A stretch of 16,474 bases of DNA from JBFFXF01 sp041569895. Its GTDB lineage: Bacteria > Planctomycetota > UBA8108 > JACQVS01. Made by a program: the position numbers and the translations under genes. The stretch's first letter is position 1. Each line of letters starts with the position of its first letter. The stretch is taken from NCBI GenBank assembly GCA_041569895.1, contig JBFFXF010000165.1:1-16474 (forward strand), written 5' to 3'. Shown here one piece after another: positions 6,346 to 14,550 of the stretch. Below the pieces are notes generated by a model. That model did not search any database. It was not told where the DNA came from and saw only the letters and a list, made by a program, of their open reading frames with translations.

Positions 6346-7992
6346 CTACCGTCCCCCTCCTGCTTTCAAGACCGCATACCGACCGAGCTCACCGGCCGCC
6401 TCGAACCGCTCCCTCGCGCCACCGGGCCAGCGGACGTCGATCCCCTCGACCGTCTCCCCCTCGCCGAGCCCGATGACGATGCGGTGGTCACCCTGCGAGA
6501 GGTACCCGGTCGCGCCGCGCACCTCGCGGACGATGCGGCGCCCTCCGACGTCGATGGAGACTCGCGCGCCGATCGCCCGCGTGCCGGGACGCCCGCTCAG
6601 CTCGAGGCCGAGCCATCGCCGGCCGGCGCGCGGCGTGTCGTTGCGGAGCACCTCCGCCGGTCCGTCGAGGTTGTTGATCACGAGGTCGATGTCACCGTCG
6701 TTGTCGAGGTCGCCCGCCGCGGCGCCACGACTGACGCGGATCGCGGCCAGCGCGGGGCAGCTCTCCGAGCCCACCTGCGCGAAGATGCCGTGGCCGCGAT
6801 TGTGAAAGAGCAGGTTGGGCTGCGCGAACGCGCTGCCCTCGCGGAACTCCGCGACGTTGTCGAAGACGTGCCCGTTGGCGATGAAGAGGTCGAGCCAGCC
6901 GTCGAGGTCGAGGTCCGCGAAGAGGCACGCCCAGCCGAGAAGCGGGAAACCGGGCGCTCCGGTGCGGCTCGAGTACGAGACGTCGGCGAAGAGCTCTCCG
7001 TCGAGGTTGCGCCAGAGCGTGTTCGGCTGGTCCTCGAAGTTCGTCACCACGAGGTCGAGCCGGCCGTCCCCGTCGAAGTCCCCCCAGTCGGTGCCCATGC
7101 CGTTCTCCATCACGCCGTCCTCGCCGAGCGCCACACCGGCGAGCAATGCCACCTCCGTGAACGTGCCGTCCCCTCGATTGCGGAAGAGGAAGTTGTCGCC
7201 GGCGTCGTTGGCGACGTAGAGATCCGGGTCGCCGTCGGCATCGAAATCGCCCGCGGTGACGCCGAGCCCCCGCCCGCGCGGACGGTACACGCCGGCGGCG
7301 CGAGTGACGTCGGTGAATCGCCCCGCGCCGTCGTTCGCCCAGAGTCGATCCGACGCGGCGCGGAAGTCCTGCGGCAGGCAATAGGTCGGCACGCCCCGCC
7401 GCTCGCACCGGGGCTCGCCCGCCGGCGGCACCGTGACGTAGTTGGTGACGTAGAGGTCGAGATCGCCGTCGAGGTCGATGTCGACGAGCGTGGCGCTCGC
7501 GCTCATCTGCGCGCCCTGCAGTCCGGAGTCCGCAGTCGCGTTCCGGAGCACGCCGCCGTCGTTTCGATAGAGCCGGTTCGGCCCGTCGCACATGACGACG
7601 AGGTCGTCGTCGCCGTCACCGTCGACGTCGCCCGCCGCGCACCCGGTCGCGTAGACGGCCTCGGACGGGAGGCGCGTCGAGGAGGCGTCCTCGAACCGCA
7701 TGTCGCCGAGGTTGCGATACAGCCGGCAGCGCGGCCTCCGTGGAGTTGGGCAGCCCGACAGCGTCACCCCGCTCGCCAGGAAGACGTCGAGGCGTCCATC
7801 GCCGTCGACGTCGAACAGCGCCACGCCGCCGCCGAGCTGCTCGACGAAGCGCCGCTCACCGCAGCCCCCGTGCGTGTGGCCGAACGCGACGCCACTGTCG
7901 GCGGTGACGTCGGTGAGAACGACCTGCGCGTGCGCCTGCGCGGCGAGGGAGACGAGGAGGAGGACGCGCGCGGTCACGGCGTCACCGCTCAA
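6346..7992 (-). CDS. FG-GAP / ASPIC-UnbV (CRTAC1-type) secreted protein
   Basis: The 548-residue product has a signal peptide ending AAQAHA-Q (about residue 22). It then has seven FG-GAP/VCBS repeats with the calcium-loop pattern DxDxDGxxD, at about 60-76, 120-136, 168-184, 246-262, 302-318, 358-374 and 426-442. An ASPIC/UnbV domain follows at about 474-540 (GARVSIDVGGRRIVREV, then WPGGARERF). Such proteins form calcium-stabilised beta-propellers outside the cytoplasm; their roles are mostly unknown. The start is uncertain. TTG 7992 overlaps the upstream stop as TTGA and gives the full signal peptide. GTG 7977 gives a shorter one starting MTARVLLL. Neither has a good Shine-Dalgarno sequence. 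The position directly behind the redoxin fusion suggests cotranscription and a shared exported function. Confidence 0.9.
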   Translation of the reverse strand: MSGDAVTARVLLLVSLAAQAHAQVVLTDVTADSGVAFGHTHGGCGERRFVEQLGGGVALFDVDGDGRLDVFLASGVTLSGCPTPRRPRCRLYRNLGDMRFEDASSTRLPSEAVYATGCAAGDVDGDGDDDLVVMCDGPNRLYRNDGGVLRNATADSGLQGAQMSASATLVDIDLDGDLDLYVTNYVTVPPAGEPRCERRGVPTYCLPQDFRAASDRLWANDGAGRFTDVTRAAGVYRPRGRGLGVTAGDFDADGDPDLYVANDAGDNFLFRNRGDGTFTEVALLAGVALGEDGVMENGMGTDWGDFDGDGRLDLVVTNFEDQPNTLWRNLDGELFADVSYSSRTGAPGFPLLGWACLFADLDLDGWLDLFIANGHVFDNVAEFREGSAFAQPNLLFHNRGHGIFAQVGSESCPALAAIRVSRGAAAGDLDNDGDIDLVINNLDGPAEVLRNDTPRAGRRWLGLELSGRPGTRAIGARVSIDVGGRRIVREVRGATGYLSQGDHRIVIGLGEGETVEGIDVRWPGGARERFEAAGELGRYAVLKAGGGR

Positions 7993-9980
7993 CGGTCCGA
8001 CTCGGGGGCATCGGGGCGCTGCCCTCGGGATCCCGCGCTCACCGCCGACGGCCGCTGATCCCAGATGACCTCGAAGTACCCGATCAGCATCTCCTCCTCG
8101 GACTGCAGTCCGAAGTAAACCGTCTTCGTGGGATCGGGGTTGTACGGGTTCGCGGCGCTGTTATCGAACGTGCCGACGGCGCGGAGCACCGTTCCACGCG
8201 GCAGCGAGAGCGGCTCCTCGAGGCTGTACTCGTGCTGCCAGTCGAAGTCGTAGCGCGGGACGTGGAGGAGCGTGTCTCCGGAGCCGTCCGGATACTCGAC
8301 GAGATACGTGAACGACTTGCCGCGCAGGTGCATGTGTGGTCGCAGCGAGAGCAGCCTCGCCGCGCGCGGCAGCTCGAAACGCGCCTCGACACGATGGTCG
8401 CTCGCGCCCGGTGGGATCTCGAACACGACGGTCGAGGCGCCGCGCACGTCGACCGCCTCCGCGGGCGGCCCGTCGGCGAGCCAGAGAGACAGCGTCGTCC
8501 GTGACTCCGTCTCGACACCGTTCGGCGTGTAGTGCAGCTGGAGGAGGATGCTCGCGCCCGCCGGAAGCAGCTTGGCGCGGCCGGGAGGATACACGGTCGC
8601 CTCGTCGCCCGGGAGCATGGCGAGGAAGTAGCCGTTCAGGCCGCCGGCATTGCCGACGCGAAGCTGCCAGAGGTGCGCGCGGTTGCGCTCGATCCACCGC
8701 GGCCAGTCCTTCGGATCGGCTCCCTGGAGGAGCTGGAAGACGTTGAACGTCGGCGTCCACGGTCGTTCAGCGGCGCCGGGACCCGGTCGCGGATCGCTGG
8801 CGAACGCGAGCACGTGATGGACGACCTCCGGCGCCGTCGACCGGAACCGCGCCGCCCGGACCCAGCGGTCCTCGGGGAACGACGTCGCGAGTGTGACGTA
8901 GCGGTAGGGGACTCGTCCCGTGGCGGGCACGCGGAACTGCGGGACCTCGAGCACGAGGTCCGGCGGACCGAGCTCGGAGCCGTCCGGCCAGGACCGCGGC
9001 GGCGGGGCGGACGCGGGATCGCCGCGGGGCGCGCCGACATCCACCCAGCGCTCGAACAGACGGACCGTGCGCGCGTCGAGCGAGCGATCGTTCCGGAAGC
9101 GTCCGTGACGCGGATCGGCGTTCCACGGCGGCATGCGGCGCGCCGAGACCACCTCGCGGATCGTCGGCGCCCACCCGCGGATCTCGTCGAACCCGGTGAG
9201 CGCGAACGGTGCCGCGCCGCCGGCCCGGTGGCAGGGCTGGCAGTGCTCCTGGATGAGCGGCTCGATGCGCTCGTGAAACGTCGGTCGCTCCGCGTCGCTC
9301 TCGTCGCCGCGGACCGGGCTCGAGGGATTGGGCGGGAAGGGCACGGACGGGGCGAGCGCGCAGCCGAGCGCCTTGGTCGAAGCCACCTCGACCTTCCGGC
9401 CCTCGAGCACCGCCGTGATCGCCTCCCGGAGGTGATGGCGCCGCGGAGCGTCCTTGCGGTACGTGCCGACGCCGCCGGACTCGCGGTAGCCGTACTGGTC
9501 GTCGACCGCGCCGCGGTAGCGGATGCGCCTGCGTGCATCGAGGACGACGACGTGCGTCGTCCGTCGGGCGCCGAGGCGACGCGCCAGCGAGCCGTCACGG
9601 TCGTCGAGCACCGGGAAAGGCATTCGATGCGTCTTCACGAACGACCGGAGCTCCTCCGGCGAGTCGTGCGCGTTGGAGCCGACCAGAAAGAACCGTACCG
9701 GGCGTCCCGCGAGCCCCGCAGCGATGGTCGCCAGCCTCGGGGCGTAGACTCTCGCCATCGGACAGTCGACGCCGGTCCAGGCGAGCACCACGGCGCCGCG
9801 CTCGCCACCCGGCGCGAGGTCGTGCTTCGCCCCCGCGACGTCGCGCGCCTCGAGGGTCGCGCCATCGAGAGTCGAGCCGATCTCGACCGGTGGTGGAGTC
9901 CGGGGAAATCGATCGTCTCCCTCGCCGGACGCGGCGAGCAGCGCGAACCAGGTCGCCAGCACGGCGACGCATCCGCTCAT
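7989..9980 (-). CDS. redoxin / cytochrome c-motif / copper monooxygenase-like fusion protein
   Basis: The 663-residue product has a signal peptide (MSGCVAVLATWFALLAA) and three parts. Residues about 30-195 are thioredoxin-like of the AhpC/TSA type, with a single candidate Cys73 in WTGVDCPMARVYAPRL. Residues 235-320 carry the haem-binding motif CQPCH at 247-251 and RRMPPWNADP. Residues about 330-640 resemble the peptidylglycine-hydroxylase-like copper monooxygenase fold, with likely copper ligands His388-His389, His483 and HMH at 549-551 (RPHMHLRGKSF). The family is common in Planctomycetota and Acidobacteriota, but its substrate is unknown. It is likely periplasmic. ATG 9980 is firmly set by GAGGAGGG six bases upstream and by a 4-nt ATGA overlap with the methyltransferase gene. 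Reading frame upstream of this start is an antisense-type shadow. Confidence 0.92.
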   Translation of the reverse strand: MSGCVAVLATWFALLAASGEGDDRFPRTPPPVEIGSTLDGATLEARDVAGAKHDLAPGGERGAVVLAWTGVDCPMARVYAPRLATIAAGLAGRPVRFFLVGSNAHDSPEELRSFVKTHRMPFPVLDDRDGSLARRLGARRTTHVVVLDARRRIRYRGAVDDQYGYRESGGVGTYRKDAPRRHHLREAITAVLEGRKVEVASTKALGCALAPSVPFPPNPSSPVRGDESDAERPTFHERIEPLIQEHCQPCHRAGGAAPFALTGFDEIRGWAPTIREVVSARRMPPWNADPRHGRFRNDRSLDARTVRLFERWVDVGAPRGDPASAPPPRSWPDGSELGPPDLVLEVPQFRVPATGRVPYRYVTLATSFPEDRWVRAARFRSTAPEVVHHVLAFASDPRPGPGAAERPWTPTFNVFQLLQGADPKDWPRWIERNRAHLWQLRVGNAGGLNGYFLAMLPGDEATVYPPGRAKLLPAGASILLQLHYTPNGVETESRTTLSLWLADGPPAEAVDVRGASTVVFEIPPGASDHRVEARFELPRAARLLSLRPHMHLRGKSFTYLVEYPDGSGDTLLHVPRYDFDWQHEYSLEEPLSLPRGTVLRAVGTFDNSAANPYNPDPTKTVYFGLQSEEEMLIGYFEVIWDQRPSAVSAGSRGQRPDAPESDR

Positions 9981-10813
9981 CGAGCGCCCTCCTCGAAGAG
10001 CCCCGGTTCCCCGATCGTCAGGGCGAGATCGATGGTGGCGCGACGAAGGGCGTCGCGGAGGCGGTCGACCAGCGAGGGCGGTCCGAGGAGCACGACCTCG
10101 TGGTACGCCCGCGGCAGCCTGGCATCCGAGGGCACGCGGCCGATGATCGCGTCCGCGGCTCCCCCGATCGAGGCCAGCGCCTCGCGCAGGGCTCGCCGGA
10201 ACGCGCCATAGTACTGCGCGTGCCCATCGCCGCGAGGCGACTTGTTGTAGAGATAGAGGAGCACAGCGCGGCCGGCGCCGAGCGGCACCGAGAGGTCGAG
10301 CAGCTCGCGCCAGTCGTCGAAGAGGTCGTACGGGTCGACGAGGACGAAGTCGGCGGCGCCGGCCTCGAGGGCGCGCAGCGCGTCCCGTCCGTCCGCCAGG
10401 TCGAGCACCGTCGCCGCGGGCTCCGCACGCCACGTGGCGGTGAACTCCGGCTCGACGTCGAAGACACGGATCAGGGCGTCGCCGCCACGTCGCGCGGCGC
10501 GCAGCGCGAGCGCTCCGGAGCTCGGCAGCCGACCCGCCGTGACGTCGGCCTCGACGAGCGGCAGGATCTCGACGTCACGCACGCGCGCCATTCGCTCGCG
10601 CGCGCTCGCGCTCAGCGGCCAGGATGCCCGTCCCGCGAACGGATCGAGGAGGACGAGCTCGCGTCCGCCCGCAGCGTCGCGCACGGCGGCGACGACACGC
10701 GCGGTCCAGGCGGCCTTCAGGAGGTCGCCCCAGTTCCCGGGCTCGTAGAGCAGCCCGGGCCCGGATCGCGCCGTCGCGCCACGGCTCCGCCAGTGCCAGT
10801 TGTCGCTGTCCAT
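9977..10813 (-). CDS. RlmJ-like class I SAM-dependent methyltransferase
   Basis: The 278-residue product is close to the length of E. coli RlmJ (280), which N6-methylates 23S rRNA A2030. It shares layout points with it: YEPGNWGDLLKA at 23-34 resembles the N-terminal GNHADVLKH region, LLDPFAGRASW at 55-65 is the SAM-binding motif I, and LVDPYDLFDDW at 158-168 is where the catalytic motif IV should be. RlmJ has DPPY there. Here it reads DPYD, so one proline is missing and N6-adenine activity is not assured. Start ATG 10813 is preceded by GGAAG nine bases upstream. Its stop overlaps the redoxin-fusion ATG by 4 nt, indicating translational coupling. The leader contains a G-tract repeat (10824-10876). 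The family assignment is tentative; a methyltransferase fold is likely. Confidence 0.7.
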   Translation of the reverse strand: MDSDNWHWRSRGATARSGPGLLYEPGNWGDLLKAAWTARVVAAVRDAAGGRELVLLDPFAGRASWPLSASARERMARVRDVEILPLVEADVTAGRLPSSGALALRAARRGGDALIRVFDVEPEFTATWRAEPAATVLDLADGRDALRALEAGAADFVLVDPYDLFDDWRELLDLSVPLGAGRAVLLYLYNKSPRGDGHAQYYGAFRRALREALASIGGAADAIIGRVPSDARLPRAYHEVVLLGPPSLVDRLRDALRRATIDLALTIGEPGLFEEGAR

Positions 10814-10823
10814 CCTGCGGTTC

Positions 10824-10876
10824 TTCCGTTCCCGTTCCCGTTCCCGTCCCCGAACCGGTCGGGCACGGGATCCCGT
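10824..10876. repeat. period-6 C/G-tract repeat upstream of the methyltransferase gene
   Basis: CCC tracts at 10831, 10837 and 10843 and CCCC at 10848-10851 follow the TTCCCG hexamer seen at 6261-6278. They are followed by ACCGGT and by a perfect 12-nt palindrome ACGGGATCCCGT at 10865-10876. On the minus strand this makes four G-tracts ending about 18 nt before ATG 10813, in the probable 5' leader. Confidence 0.8.
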
Positions 10877-10907
10877 TCACGATCAACGCTGCGCCTCCCC
10901 CAAAGAG

Positions 10908-10913
10908 TATCAT
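10908..10913 (+). promoter_or_regulatory. possible -10 box for the cupin gene
   Basis: TATCAT matches TATAAT at five of six positions and lies 42 nt before ATG 10956. No convincing -35 sequence is found 16-18 nt upstream, so support is weak. The minus-strand reading of the same site (GATACT) could serve the divergent methyltransferase gene. Confidence 0.3.
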
Positions 10914-10955
10914 GAACCCCACGCCTCACCCTACCACAGAGAAAGGAGCCCCCAG

Positions 10956-11321
10956 ATGCTCGTGCGACGACTCGGCGACTGCGAGGAGATCATCGCCAAC
11001 GACGGCTGCCGGCTGCGCGAGGTCCTGCATCCGGAGCGCGGCGTCCCCGGGATCTCGTACTCCCTCGCCGTGGCCGTGGTCGATCCGGGCCAGCGCACGC
11101 TCCGGCACTACCTCGACGGCCAGACGGAGGTCTACTTCATCACGCGCGGAACGGGGACGATGCACATCGGGGCCGAGGCGCGTGACGTCGGGGTCGGCGA
11201 CGCGATCGTCATCCCGTCGGGCGCCGAGCAGTGGATCGAATGCACCGGCGATGAGCCTCTCGAGTTCCTGGCGATCGTCAGCCCGCCCTGGAACGCCGAG
11301 AGCGACGTCCGCTGCGAGTGA
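10956..11321 (+). CDS. small cupin-domain protein
   Basis: The 121-residue product is a single cupin_2 barrel. Motif 1 is HYLDGQTEVYFITRGTG (51-67) and motif 2 is GDAIVIPSGAEQWIECTG (81-98). In metal-binding cupins, motif 1 is HxH with a Glu, and motif 2 carries a further His. Here His51 and Glu58 remain, but the second His is Leu53 and the motif 2 His is Gln92. A classical metal site is therefore doubtful, and the protein may bind a ligand rather than catalyse. ATG 10956 has AAAGGAG about eight bases upstream. No signal peptide, so cytoplasmic. It is divergent from the methyltransferase gene; the next gene starts 94 nt after its stop with its own candidate promoter. Ligand unknown. Confidence 0.87.
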   Translation: MLVRRLGDCEEIIANDGCRLREVLHPERGVPGISYSLAVAVVDPGQRTLRHYLDGQTEVYFITRGTGTMHIGAEARDVGVGDAIVIPSGAEQWIECTGDEPLEFLAIVSPPWNAESDVRCE

Positions 11322-11331
11322 CGGAGCGGGG

Positions 11332-11360
11332 TTGACACTTTCCGCTTCAGGCCAGACCAT
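11332..11360 (+). promoter_or_regulatory. possible promoter for the DUF6786/ABC operon
   Basis: A perfect TTGACA -35 box lies at 11332-11337, just after the cupin stop. The matching -10 at 17-nt spacing (GACCAT, 11355-11360) is poor, with three of six matches. It lies 56 nt before ATG 11416 and would allow the operon to be transcribed separately from the cupin gene. Confidence 0.35.
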
Positions 11361-11415
11361 CCGGCCGTATGGCGGACCGGGCGTGCTCCTCGTCTTTTCG
11401 TGAAATCAGGGGGGA

Positions 11416-12633
11416 ATGATGCGGACGACGATCCTGTCGTGCCTCGTGGCAGCGGCATGCGTCAGCTGTCGGCTCTCGTTCAACGACATCAAAACGCGCG
11501 TGATGATTCACTCGGGAGAGGTGTTCGTGCTCGAGGACGGGGACGGGTCGCGGGTGCTCGTGTCGCCGGGCCTCAACGGCCGCATCCTGACGAGCACCGT
11601 CGGCAAGGTGCAGTCGGTGGGCTTCGTCTCGCTGCCCGACGTCGAGCTCGGCGACCGCGACGCGCCGTTCAACAACTTCGGCGGCCAGGACCGCTTCTGG
11701 ATCGGCCCCGAGGCCGGACAGTTCGGCATCTACTTCCCGCCCGGCGGCGAGGTGACGCGGGACGCGTGGCGGGTCCCCGCCGACCTCAACAAGGGCTGGA
11801 TGGACGTCGTCACGCGTCCCGACGAGAACGGAGCCGGTCGTATCGTCCTGCAGCGGGACATGAAGCTCGTCAACTACATCGGCACGACCTTCTCCGTGCG
11901 CGTCAAGCGCGAGATCGGCCTGGTGCGAGCCGACCGGCTGAACGAGGAAATCGGGACGCCGCTGCCGCCCGGAGTGAGCTACGTCGGATCGTACTCGCTC
12001 AACACGCTGACGAACACCGGCGAGGAGGCATGGAAGAAGGAGACCGGACTGCTCTGCACCTGGGTACTCGGTCAGTTCAACGCATCGCCCCGCGCGACGG
12101 TGATCGCTCCGTTCAACACGCGCGATGACGACGACGCCCGTCTCGGACCGAGGTACAACGCCTCGTACTTCGGCGAGGTGCCCGCGTCGCGGCTGACGAC
12201 GCTGGGCAACGCGGTGCTCTTTCGGGGTGACGCGTCGGGCGAGGGGAAGTTCGGGATCTCGCCGGCCCGCTCGCCGGGCGTCGCCGGCGCCTACGACCCC
12301 GAGCGCGACCTCCTGATCGTCGTCAAGTTCGATGTGGCGCCGGAGGAGCCGCACTACGCGAGCTTCCTCTGGGGAAAGGAGCTCGAGGACTCCTGGGGCG
12401 GGGACGTCTTCCAGTCGTACAACGCCGGCGGCAGCGAGCCCGGGAAGTTGAACGAGAAGTGGCCGTTCTACGAGCTCGAGAGCGTCGCGCCGTGCAAGGA
12501 GCTCGCTCCGGGCGAGCAGATCGTCCATCGCCACGCCACCTTCTGCTTCAGCGGCCCGCGCGAGCAGCTGGACGTCATCTCTCGAGAGGTGCTCGGCGTC
12601 CGGCTCGACGCGGTGCTCTCGGCGCTGCCGTGA
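11416..12633 (+). CDS. DUF6786-like lipoprotein
   Basis: The 405-residue product starts MMRTTILSCLVAAACVSC, a signal peptide with a probable lipobox cysteine at 15 or 18. The mature part resembles DUF6786 proteins, which I know from predicted lipoproteins of Bacteroidota and related phyla. The recognisable segments are SPGLNGRILTSTVGK, NNFGGQDRFWIGPEAGQFGI and SYVGSYSLNTLTNTG. Its beta-rich pattern recalls galactose-mutarotase-like sugar-binding folds, but that is inference and no activity is known. Two ATGs stand side by side (11416 and 11419). The AGGGGGG run at 11408-11414 is better spaced for 11419. Its stop overlaps the GTG of the ABC ATPase gene by 4 nt, so it is probably translated with the exporter genes and may be an accessory lipoprotein of that system. 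Confidence 0.8.
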   Translation: MMRTTILSCLVAAACVSCRLSFNDIKTRVMIHSGEVFVLEDGDGSRVLVSPGLNGRILTSTVGKVQSVGFVSLPDVELGDRDAPFNNFGGQDRFWIGPEAGQFGIYFPPGGEVTRDAWRVPADLNKGWMDVVTRPDENGAGRIVLQRDMKLVNYIGTTFSVRVKREIGLVRADRLNEEIGTPLPPGVSYVGSYSLNTLTNTGEEAWKKETGLLCTWVLGQFNASPRATVIAPFNTRDDDDARLGPRYNASYFGEVPASRLTTLGNAVLFRGDASGEGKFGISPARSPGVAGAYDPERDLLIVVKFDVAPEEPHYASFLWGKELEDSWGGDVFQSYNAGGSEPGKLNEKWPFYELESVAPCKELAPGEQIVHRHATFCFSGPREQLDVISREVLGVRLDAVLSALP

Positions 12634-13661
12634 CCGCGAACGGCGCCAGCCGGGATATCGTTCGCCTCGCCGGGCTGAGCGTTCACTACGGCAGCTTCTG
12701 CGCGTTCCGCGCCACCGATCTGGTCGTGCCGCACGGCGCCATCGGGCTCCTGGGCCCCAACGGCGCCGGCAAGTCGACGCTCATCAAGGTGCTCCTCGGT
12801 CTGCTGCGACCCCGCGACGGCAGCGGGACGGTGCTCGGCCTGGCGATCCGCGAGCACTCCTCCGAGATCCGCGCTCGCGTCGGCTACATGGCCGAGAACG
12901 ACAGCTTCGTGCCCGGCCTCACGGCGGTACAGTTCGTCTCGCTCGCCGGCGAGCTGGCCGGCATGACGCCGCGGGACGCGCTGCGCAGGGCGCACGAGGT
13001 GCTCACCTACCTCGACCTCGAGGAGGCCCGCTACCGGCGCGTCGAGGAGTTCTCGACCGGGATGAAGCAGCGGTTCAAGCTCGCACAGGCGCTCGTCCAC
13101 GATCCGGAGCTGCTCATCCTCGACGAGCCGACGAACGGGCTCGACCCCGGCGGCAGGAGGACGATGCTCGATCTGATCCGCTCGCTGCACCGCGATTTCG
13201 GCAAGTCGGTGATCCTCGCGACGCACCTCCTCGAGGACGTCGACCGCGTCTGTGACCACCTGGTTCTGCTCGATTCGGGCGCGGTGGTCGCTCACGGCCG
13301 CATCGACGAGCTGCGGGAGCACTGGAAGGACCGTTTCCGACTTCGCCTCGACGGTGACCCGACGTCGTTCATCGACGCGCTCGGCGGCGCCGGCGGCGAG
13401 GTGATCTCGCGCGAGGCGTCGCCCGGCTCCCACGTCGAGCTGGTGGTGCGGCTCCCCGAGGGGCGCCGCTGCCGGGACGTGATCGAGCTCGTCGCGTCTC
13501 TCGGCGACCGCGCCGCCGTCCTGCGCTCGATCGGGCCCGACCGGGAGCGCCTCGGGGACCTCTTCAGGCGGATCGTCGTCGATCGGCGCGCGCCGCTGGC
13601 GGGCGATTCCACGGGGCCGTCCGGCGACGACGGGGGGAGGTCACGTGTTGCGACCGCTTGA
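12630..13661 (+). CDS. ABC transporter ATP-binding protein 1
   Basis: The 343-residue product is an ABC-2-type ATPase. It has Walker A GPNGAGKST at 42-50, signature STGMKQR at 142-148, Walker B LLILDEP at 161-167, D-loop GLDP and H-loop His199. About 110 further residues follow the core, with no recognised domain. The signature lacks the LSGGQ consensus but has the form common in NatA/GldA-like exporters. GTG 12630 is chosen because it overlaps the DUF6786 stop as GTGA and is followed at once by the typical strand IVRLAGLSVHYG. The next gene starts 17 nt before its stop. It should energise the permease encoded at 13645. The substrate is unknown. Confidence 0.94.
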   Translation: MTANGASRDIVRLAGLSVHYGSFCAFRATDLVVPHGAIGLLGPNGAGKSTLIKVLLGLLRPRDGSGTVLGLAIREHSSEIRARVGYMAENDSFVPGLTAVQFVSLAGELAGMTPRDALRRAHEVLTYLDLEEARYRRVEEFSTGMKQRFKLAQALVHDPELLILDEPTNGLDPGGRRTMLDLIRSLHRDFGKSVILATHLLEDVDRVCDHLVLLDSGAVVAHGRIDELREHWKDRFRLRLDGDPTSFIDALGGAGGEVISREASPGSHVELVVRLPEGRRCRDVIELVASLGDRAAVLRSIGPDRERLGDLFRRIVVDRRAPLAGDSTGPSGDDGGRSRVATA

Positions 13662-14550
13662 ATACCGGGTCTGGTCCGGCAAGCGGCGACCGCGCGCGCT
13701 GCGGTGCTGGTCGATCGCGCGCACCGGCATGATGCTCGTCTTTCGCCGCAAGATCTTCTGGGCGTTCCTCTTTCTCGGTTTCATCAACTTCTTCCTGCAC
13801 TGTTCGCTCGTCTACCTGATCACGGTCCAGGTCAAGCTGGCGGCGCAGGACGTGCCGTTCGCGCTCGCGGTGCCGGACCGCCTCCTCGGCAACTTCGCCG
13901 AGACCGGGAAGGGATACCGCGACTTCATCTTCAGCCAGGGCGTCGTGCTGATGATCATGCTCGGCTTCGCCGGCGCGATCATCGTCGGCAACGACTTCCG
14001 CTTCCGCGCCACGGCGTTCTACCTGTCGCGGCCGATCAATCGCGCGGACTACTTTCTCGGCAAGCTCCTCGCGGTCGTCGGAATCGCCGCGCTCCTGACC
14101 GTGATCCCGGCGCTGGTGCTGTTCCTCGAGTACGGCGCCTTCAGCGAGTCGTTCGCCTATTACGTCGACAACGTCTCGGTGCTGATCGGCATCGTCGCGT
14201 ACGGGACGCTCATATGCGTCGTCACCGGCACCGTGCTCCTCGGCGTCGCCTCGCTCCTCGAGAAGACCATCCCGACGCTCATCGTGTGGGGCGGCATCTT
14301 CGTCTTCTTCCCGATCGTCGGCAACACACTGAGAAGGACGTTCGGCGAGCGCGGTGGGGATGATCCATGGTGGTGGGGACTGATCGACCTGTGGTCCGTG
14401 CTGCGATGGACCGCGAACTTCCTCTTCGGCATCCGGGTCGAGCGATACAGCGAGCGCCTGCCGTGGGCGCTCGGTGTGATCGGCCTCTGGGTGCTCGGCT
14501 CCGTGCTGGTCTTCTGGTGGCGACTGCGACGCACGGAGGTGGTCCGGTGA
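13645..14550 (+). CDS. ABC-2 type permease 1
   Basis: The 301-residue product has about six membrane segments (near 38-60, 97-115, 138-161, 176-201, 210-226 and 272-292). It also has the ABC-2 permease feature GNDFRFRATAFYLSRPINRADYFLGKLLA between the second and third. It would form the channel partner of the ATPase just upstream. GTG 13645 is preceded by GGGGGGAGG about four bases away. TTG 13648 would have more usual spacing and remove one residue. It overlaps the ATPase gene by 17 nt, and its stop overlaps the next ATPase start as GTGA. A soluble stretch at about 61-95 after the first helix may face the periplasm. Substrate unknown. Confidence 0.9.
   Translation: MLRPLEYRVWSGKRRPRALRCWSIARTGMMLVFRRKIFWAFLFLGFINFFLHCSLVYLITVQVKLAAQDVPFALAVPDRLLGNFAETGKGYRDFIFSQGVVLMIMLGFAGAIIVGNDFRFRATAFYLSRPINRADYFLGKLLAVVGIAALLTVIPALVLFLEYGAFSESFAYYVDNVSVLIGIVAYGTLICVVTGTVLLGVASLLEKTIPTLIVWGGIFVFFPIVGNTLRRTFGERGGDDPWWWGLIDLWSVLRWTANFLFGIRVERYSERLPWALGVIGLWVLGSVLVFWWRLRRTEVVR

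Noticed and set aside
6313..8058. 581-codon plus-strand open frame
   Set aside because: It mirrors the FG-GAP repeats of the minus-strand gene and has no independent features.
8532..10211. 559-codon plus-strand open frame
   Set aside because: Antisense to the redoxin fusion, which has clear haem, copper and redoxin motifs.
7992..10433. Long N-terminal extension of the redoxin fusion reaching back to 10433
   Set aside because: The extra 151 residues are Arg/Pro/Ala-rich shadow of the methyltransferase gene. ATG 9980 has a strong Shine-Dalgarno sequence and starts a signal peptide.
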